DNA of 8,491 nt, taken from assembly GCA_016200825.1 (NCBI GenBank), contig JACQEA010000165.1:1-8491 (forward strand), read 5' to 3'. Below, one piece after another: positions 5,255 to 8,491 of the stretch (its first letter is position 1; each line of letters begins with the position of its first letter). The DNA is from Chloroflexota bacterium (lineage in GTDB: Bacteria; Chloroflexota; Anaerolineae; UBA4142). The translations under genes were made by a program, and so were the position numbers. The notes under the pieces are model-generated. The model saw only the letters and a list, made by a program, of their open reading frames with translations, was not told where the DNA came from and ran no database searches.

Positions 5255-5752
5255 TTTTTCCTTCCAGCTGGCAATCGCTTCGCGATGCGAAGAGAATGCA
5301 AGCGTCAGCGCGTCAATTTCTGCCGGCGCGAAAAATTTTACTTGCAGTGAATCGCTTGCCGCGCGGGGTTCGCCGTCAATTACGCGCGCCGCGTAAATGA
5401 TGACTACGCCCGACGTATTTTTCAAATCGTGAAAGAACGACCACACGCCTAGCGTTTCGCCCAGCGCGATTTTTAAGCCGGTTTCTTCCAAACATTCGCG
5501 CGCGGCGGCTTGTTCAATCGTCTCGTCCGCTTCCATAAATCCGCCGGGCAAACCCCACAATCCTTTGCCGGGATTTTCGCCGCGCAACACCAACAGAATT
5601 TTTCCATCGCGTTCCACTAACACGGTTGCGGCGATAACCGGATTCAAATAAAAAACAAATCCGCACGCCGGACAAACCGGACGCTCGCGCCCATCGTCCA
5701 GCGCGCGGCGATCCAACGCGTGTCCGCATTGCGGACAAAAATTTGGGCGCAT
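5219..5752 (-). CDS. Zinc-ribbon Nudix hydrolase
   Basis: Nudix enzymes cleave nucleoside diphosphates linked to another group; zinc-ribbon members include ADP-ribose and NADH pyrophosphatases, but the substrate here cannot be assigned. The 177 residues begin with a zinc ribbon (C6, C9, C27, C30 in FCPQCG and VCPACG). The Nudix box is complete: G71-x5-E77-x7-R85-E86-x-L88-E89-E90-x-G92-L93, in GGFMEADETIEQAAARECLE. The protein is intact and matches the family until about residue 165; the last ten or so residues (HVTGHKSHASK) are encoded by repeat element D and look unrelated to the family. No Shine-Dalgarno precedes ATG 5752-5750, but a good promoter ends 8 bases upstream, suggesting a leaderless message. 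holB follows 39 bases downstream. Confidence 0.9.
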   Translation of the reverse strand: MRPNFCPQCGHALDRRALDDGRERPVCPACGFVFYLNPVIAATVLVERDGKILLVLRGENPGKGLWGLPGGFMEADETIEQAAARECLEETGLKIALGETLGVWSFFHDLKNTSGVVIIYAARVIDGEPRAASDSLQVKFFAPAEIDALTLAFSSHREAIASWKEKHVTGHKSHASK

Positions 5753-5760
5753 TGCCAGCG

Positions 5761-5789
5761 ATTGTATCTGATATGTCTTGGTTTGTAAA
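5761..5789 (-). promoter_or_regulatory. Sigma70-type promoter giving a near-leaderless Nudix mRNA
   Basis: On the minus strand TTTACA (5789-5784, 5 of 6 to consensus) and TACAAT (5766-5761, 5 of 6) are 17 bases apart. The -10 box ends 8 bases before the ATG at 5752, so transcription should start within about 3 bases of the start codon. This agrees with the lack of any Shine-Dalgarno sequence. The promoter probably drives both the Nudix gene and holB. Confidence 0.6.
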
Positions 5790-5824
5790 ACACTCGCACG
5801 TTTTTGCGACCCACAATTATTCTT

Positions 5825-5853
5825 TTGGTGAAACTCGCGAGTTCAAGTATAAT
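5825..5853 (+). promoter_or_regulatory. Promoter of the rmd-gmd operon
   Basis: A perfect TATAAT at 5848-5853 is preceded 17 bases upstream by a weak TTGGTG (5825-5830). Transcription would start near 5859-5860, leaving a leader of about 56 bases with a GC-rich self-complementary stretch (GGCGCGCGCC and GGCGCC, around 5878-5896). It diverges from the Nudix promoter. Confidence 0.5.
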
Positions 5854-5915
5854 CAATTGAATCTTTGCTTACGCTCGGGCGCGCGCCAGCGGCGCCACTC
5901 AACGAGGAGAAACGC

Positions 5916-6881
5916 GTGCGCGTTTTGATTACCGGGATGAACGGTTTCGCCGGCAGTCATCTTGCCGATTATTTGTTGACCCTGCCGAATATCGAACTCT
6001 TTGGCGGGGTCTTTGGAAATTGCGACAACCTCGCGCATTTAAAAGATCGCGCCACGTGGCAAGAAGGCAATCTGACTGACCCGCGCGTTGCGCAAACCTT
6101 GTTGGATTTCGCTCAGCCCGATTCCATTTATCATCTCGCCGGTCAAGCCTTCCCGCCGATTTCGTGGCAAGATCCATGGGCGACGATTGAAATCAATATT
6201 CGGTCGCAAGTCAATCTGCTCAATCTGTGCGCGCAAAAAAAATCCACCGCGCGCATTCTCGTCATCGGTTCGATCGAAGAGTACGGCCGCGTGGATCCGC
6301 GCGCGATGCCAGTCACGGAAGCGACGCCCTTGCGTCCCGATAGTCCGTACGGCGTCAGCAAAATCGCGCAAGATTTTTTGGGCTTGCAATATTTTCAGAG
6401 TCATCACTTGCATATCGTGCGCGTGCGACCATCCAATCATATTGGACCGCGGCAGAACGAGCAATTTGTCACGTCGAATTTTGCCAAGCAAATCGCGGAG
6501 ATTGAAGCCGGTGCGCGCGAACCGATTCTTTCGGTCGGCAATCTCACGGCGCGGCGCGATTTTACCGATGTGCGCGATATGATGCGCGCGTACGTGCTCG
6601 CGCTGGAACGCGGCGCGCCGGGCGAAGTGTACAACATTGGCAGTGGACGCGCAGTGCCGATTCAGGAATTGCTAAATCTTTTGCTCAAACAGAGCGCGCG
6701 CGCGATCGAGGTGCGCCAAGACCCCGCGCGCTTGCGCCCATCCGATACACCGATTTTTTATTGCGACGCGTCAAAATTTCGCGCCCAGACCGGCTGGCAG
6801 CCAGAAATTTCTTTAGAACAGAGTCTGCGCGATATTTTGGATTATTGGCGCGCGCAAATACAATCACCAAAGGAAAAATGA
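5916..6881 (+). CDS. rmd: GDP-6-deoxy-D-mannose reductase (GDP-D-rhamnose synthesis)
   Basis: Rmd is a cytoplasmic short-chain dehydrogenase that reduces GDP-4-dehydro-6-deoxy-D-mannose, the Gmd product, to GDP-D-rhamnose. With the GTG start at 5916 the protein has 321 residues. The nucleotide-binding motif is TGMNGFAG (G7, G10, G13). The catalytic residues are S119, Y145 and K149 (SPYGVSK). Family-typical stretches follow: RVRPSNHIGPRQNEQFVTSNFAKQIAEIE, then VGNLTARRDFTDVRDMMRAYVLAL and GEVYNIGSG. GTG 5916 is preferred because GAGGAGA (5904-5910) lies just upstream and VRVLITG is the expected N-terminus; an ATG at 5865 would add 17 residues with no ribosome-binding site. The stop overlaps the gmd start (ATGA, 6878-6881). 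A GDP-mannose epimerase of another type is possible but less likely next to gmd. Confidence 0.88.
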   Translation: MRVLITGMNGFAGSHLADYLLTLPNIELFGGVFGNCDNLAHLKDRATWQEGNLTDPRVAQTLLDFAQPDSIYHLAGQAFPPISWQDPWATIEINIRSQVNLLNLCAQKKSTARILVIGSIEEYGRVDPRAMPVTEATPLRPDSPYGVSKIAQDFLGLQYFQSHHLHIVRVRPSNHIGPRQNEQFVTSNFAKQIAEIEAGAREPILSVGNLTARRDFTDVRDMMRAYVLALERGAPGEVYNIGSGRAVPIQELLNLLLKQSARAIEVRQDPARLRPSDTPIFYCDASKFRAQTGWQPEISLEQSLRDILDYWRAQIQSPKEK

Positions 6882-7855
6882 AAAAGAAAGCATTAATCAC
6901 CGGCATCACCGGGCAAGATGGTTCCTATCTTGCCGAATATTTGTTGGAACACGATTACGATGTCGTGGGCATGGTGCGCCGGACTTCGACAATTAATTTT
7001 GAACGCATTCAAGATATTCAGGACCAAATTGTTTTGGTGCAAGGCGATTTGCTCGATCAAGTTTCGTTGATTGACATTTTGCGCGAGCACAAACCCACCG
7101 AAGTGTACAACCTTGCCGCGCAATCGTTTGTGCCGACATCGTGGAAACAGCCGGTGCTGACCGGCGAATTTACCGCGCTCGGCGTGACGCGCATGTTAGA
7201 AGCCGTGCGCATCGTCAATCCGGAAATTCGTTTTTATCAAGCGTCATCGTCGGAAATGTTTGGCAAAGTCCAACAAGTGCCGCAAAAAGAATCCACGCCG
7301 TTTTATCCGCGCAGTCCGTACGGCGTCGCCAAAGTGTACGGGCATTGGATCACGGTCAATTATCGCGAATCGTACGATCTGTTCACTTGCTCCGGCATTT
7401 TATTCAATCACGAATCGCCGCGGCGCGGGTTAGAATTTTCCACGCACAAAGTCACGTATCACGCGGCAAAAATCGCGCTGGGGCTCGCGGATAAATTGCC
7501 AATGGGCAATCTCGATTCAAAACGGGATTGGGGTTACGCGCCGGATTACGTGCGCGCGATGCACTTGATGTTGCAACAAAACGGTCCCGACGATTACGTC
7601 ATCGCGACCGGGCGCACGCACTCTGTTCGCGATTTATGCCGCGTCGCGTTCGAGTGTGTGGATTTGGATTGGGAGCGTTACGTGTTCGTCAACGAAGCGG
7701 ATCTGCGTCCCGCCGATGTGGATTTGTTGATCGGCGATGCCGCCAAAGCGAAAAAAATTTTGGGTTGGGGTCCGAGCGTAACATTCGAACAAATGATTGA
7801 AAAAATGATCGAAGCCGATCTCGCCGCGCTAAAGCAACAGCATCATTTGAAATGA
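6878..7855 (+). CDS. gmd: GDP-mannose 4,6-dehydratase
   Basis: Gmd converts GDP-D-mannose to GDP-4-dehydro-6-deoxy-D-mannose, the shared precursor of GDP-L-fucose and GDP-D-rhamnose. The 325 residues are near the Pseudomonas form and shorter than the roughly 370-residue enteric form. The dinucleotide motif is TGITGQDGSYLAEYLL (G9, G12, G15). Catalytic residues lie in YQASSSEMFG (S123-S125, E126) and YGVAK (Y148, K152). The strongly conserved FNHESPRRG, GNLDSKRDWGYAPDYV and ATG-x-THSVRD stretches identify Gmd. ATG 6878 is chosen because AAAGGA (6869-6874) precedes it and the conserved N-terminus starts there; the frame is open further upstream but runs inside rmd. It overlaps rmd by 4 bases and the next gene by 4 bases (ATGA both times). 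Confidence 0.95.
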   Translation: MKKKALITGITGQDGSYLAEYLLEHDYDVVGMVRRTSTINFERIQDIQDQIVLVQGDLLDQVSLIDILREHKPTEVYNLAAQSFVPTSWKQPVLTGEFTALGVTRMLEAVRIVNPEIRFYQASSSEMFGKVQQVPQKESTPFYPRSPYGVAKVYGHWITVNYRESYDLFTCSGILFNHESPRRGLEFSTHKVTYHAAKIALGLADKLPMGNLDSKRDWGYAPDYVRAMHLMLQQNGPDDYVIATGRTHSVRDLCRVAFECVDLDWERYVFVNEADLRPADVDLLIGDAAKAKKILGWGPSVTFEQMIEKMIEADLAALKQQHHLK

Positions 7856-8175
7856 GCATTCAATTATCGGCACGCGTCCGCAAAATTATCCGCGCGCTGA
7901 AACCGTACGATCCCGAACGCGTCATTTTGTTCGGGTCGGCGGCGCGCGGCGACGCGGACAAACATAGCGATATTGACATCGTCGTGATCAAAGAGACCTC
8001 CGAACGTTTCTTGGATCGCTTAGGCCGAGTGTACGATTTGATTGACGGAGATTTCGCGCTGGATGCCCTGGTCTATACCCCCAAGGAATTTGCTGATATG
8101 CAAGCGCGCGAGAACCCGTTCATTGGACGCGTGCTGGAAGAGGGGATTACAATCTATGAAAGACCCAGGCGTTGA
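7852..8175 (+). CDS. MNT-type minimal nucleotidyltransferase
   Basis: Small MNT proteins transfer nucleotides to protein or RNA targets; paired with HEPN proteins they act as antitoxins (for example by AMPylating the HEPN toxin). The 107 residues carry the full signature ILFGSAARGDADKHSDIDIVV: G28-S29, R32-G33, and the metal-binding D40 and D42, with a likely third carboxylate at D71 (FALDALVY). The start overlaps gmd by 4 bases (ATGA), so it is probably translationally coupled. The stop TGA 8173-8175 falls within bases that read as HEPN sequence in another frame, next to an apparent deletion joint, so the final residues (RPRR) may not be original. Whether it still has a functional partner is doubtful. 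Confidence 0.88.
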   Translation: MSIQLSARVRKIIRALKPYDPERVILFGSAARGDADKHSDIDIVVIKETSERFLDRLGRVYDLIDGDFALDALVYTPKEFADMQARENPFIGRVLEEGITIYERPRR

Positions 8176-8441
8176 AAGCATTCTTGTACAGGCATGGTGA
8201 GCGCGAGGTGTTAGGTCATTCCGTCGCTGGACTGTGTAAGCGCGCGGCAGCGGTCCGCAAAGAGTTTTCTGCACTCACCCAAAAAGCCCGGCGCCTGGAT
8301 CGCTTTTACATTCCAACGCGTTACCCTAATGGTTTGCCGGAAGGAATTCCGGCTGAATCGTACGACAAAGCGGACGCGCAAAGCGCGCTTGATCTGGCGC
8401 GGGAAATCTATGACGCGGTGAAAAAACAACTCGATGTCTGA
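8172..8441 (+). CDS. HEPN-domain protein, N-terminally truncated (probable toxin remnant)
   Basis: HEPN proteins paired with MNT genes are usually about 120-135 residues and act as RNA-targeting toxins. Only the second half of the domain is present here: 89 residues starting LKAFLYRHGEREVLGHSV, with an R-x4-H motif (R11 to H16), and ending in FYIPTRYPNGLPEGIPAES then a helical ALDLAREIYDAVKKQL, all typical. The N-terminal helices expected before EKALKAFL are missing. An ATG at 8156 opens a 14-codon frame reading MKDPGVES, which looks like a HEPN start but is in the wrong frame. The only in-frame start is TTG 8172, with a poor AGG two bases away. It is probably a pseudogene or a shortened product. 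It overlaps the next gene by 8 bases. Confidence 0.7.
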   Translation: MKAFLYRHGEREVLGHSVAGLCKRAAAVRKEFSALTQKARRLDRFYIPTRYPNGLPEGIPAESYDKADAQSALDLAREIYDAVKKQLDV

Positions 8442-8491
8442 TTCTCCGGCAAAACTTTTCGGCACGGACGGCATCCGCGGAATTGCAGGCG
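8434..8491 (+). CDS. glmM: Phosphohexomutase, GlmM family (5' end only)
   Basis: Only the first 19 codons are in the window. MSDSPAKLFGTDGIRGIAG carries the LFGTDGIRG signature that opens phosphoglucosamine mutase, which makes glucosamine-1-phosphate for peptidoglycan. Phosphomannomutase or phosphoglucomutase relatives have related N-termini, and one of those would fit the GDP-mannose genes upstream; the fragment cannot exclude them. The ATG at 8434 overlaps the HEPN frame by 8 bases and has no clear Shine-Dalgarno, suggesting translational coupling within the operon. Confidence 0.75.
   Translation, partial: MSDSPAKLFGTDGIRGIAG

Noticed and set aside
5865..5915. Upstream ATG for the rmd gene
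   Set aside because: It would start about 5 bases after the predicted transcription start, has no ribosome-binding site, and adds residues before the conserved VRVLITG; GAGGAGA supports GTG 5916.
6761..6877. 39-residue N-terminal extension of Gmd inside rmd
   Set aside because: Gmd proteins begin at the KKALITGITGQDG stretch, and AAAGGA precedes ATG 6878.

Overview
The window looks like chromosomal DNA of an uncultured bacterium, most likely a Chloroflexota (Anaerolineae-like) lineage. The clues are recX, then rny, then a SpoVS gene in a genome with no other sporulation signal, a short-form GDP-mannose dehydratase, a very CGCG-rich coding style, and AT-rich intergenic repeats. The phylum is an inference; the gene families are far more certain.

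Layout. Positions 1-139 hold the end of a possible unidentified gene. recX (237-872), rny/RNase Y (1066-2586), a SpoVS protein (2788-3123) and a PHP-family phosphoesterase (3259-4113) all run on the plus strand; this resembles the cinA-recA-rny-ymdB-spoVS neighbourhood of Firmicutes, but without ymdB. Two minus-strand genes follow: a zinc-ribbon Nudix hydrolase (5752-5219), then the DNA polymerase III delta-prime subunit holB (5179-4145). A divergent promoter region (5753-5915) leads to a tightly packed plus-strand operon: rmd (5916-6881), gmd (6878-7855), a MNT-type nucleotidyltransferase (7852-8175), an N-terminally truncated HEPN gene (8172-8441), and the first 19 codons of a GlmM-family phosphohexomutase (8434 to the window end). 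Neighbours in this operon overlap by 4 to 8 bases. Gmd plus Rmd should convert GDP-D-mannose to GDP-D-rhamnose for a surface glycan. The MNT/HEPN pair is a toxin-antitoxin-like insertion in this operon, with the HEPN half damaged by a deletion.

The most unusual structure is non-coding. Four intergenic elements (137-229, 939-1015, 2581-2670, 5177-5254) are imperfect palindromes, and each arm is itself a tandem array of a short unit: 8 bp in the first, 9 bp in the second and 7 bp in the third and fourth. Unit sequences differ between elements, but the architecture is the same. Three of the four contain the stop codon of an ORF next to them (a confident gene in two cases). The fourth also encodes the last residues of the Nudix protein and contains the start codon of holB.

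Expression signals differ from gene to gene. rny, spoVS, rmd and gmd have clear Shine-Dalgarno sequences. The Nudix gene has a good sigma70-type promoter placed so that its mRNA would be nearly leaderless. The spoVS promoter overlaps a perfect 8-bp inverted repeat.
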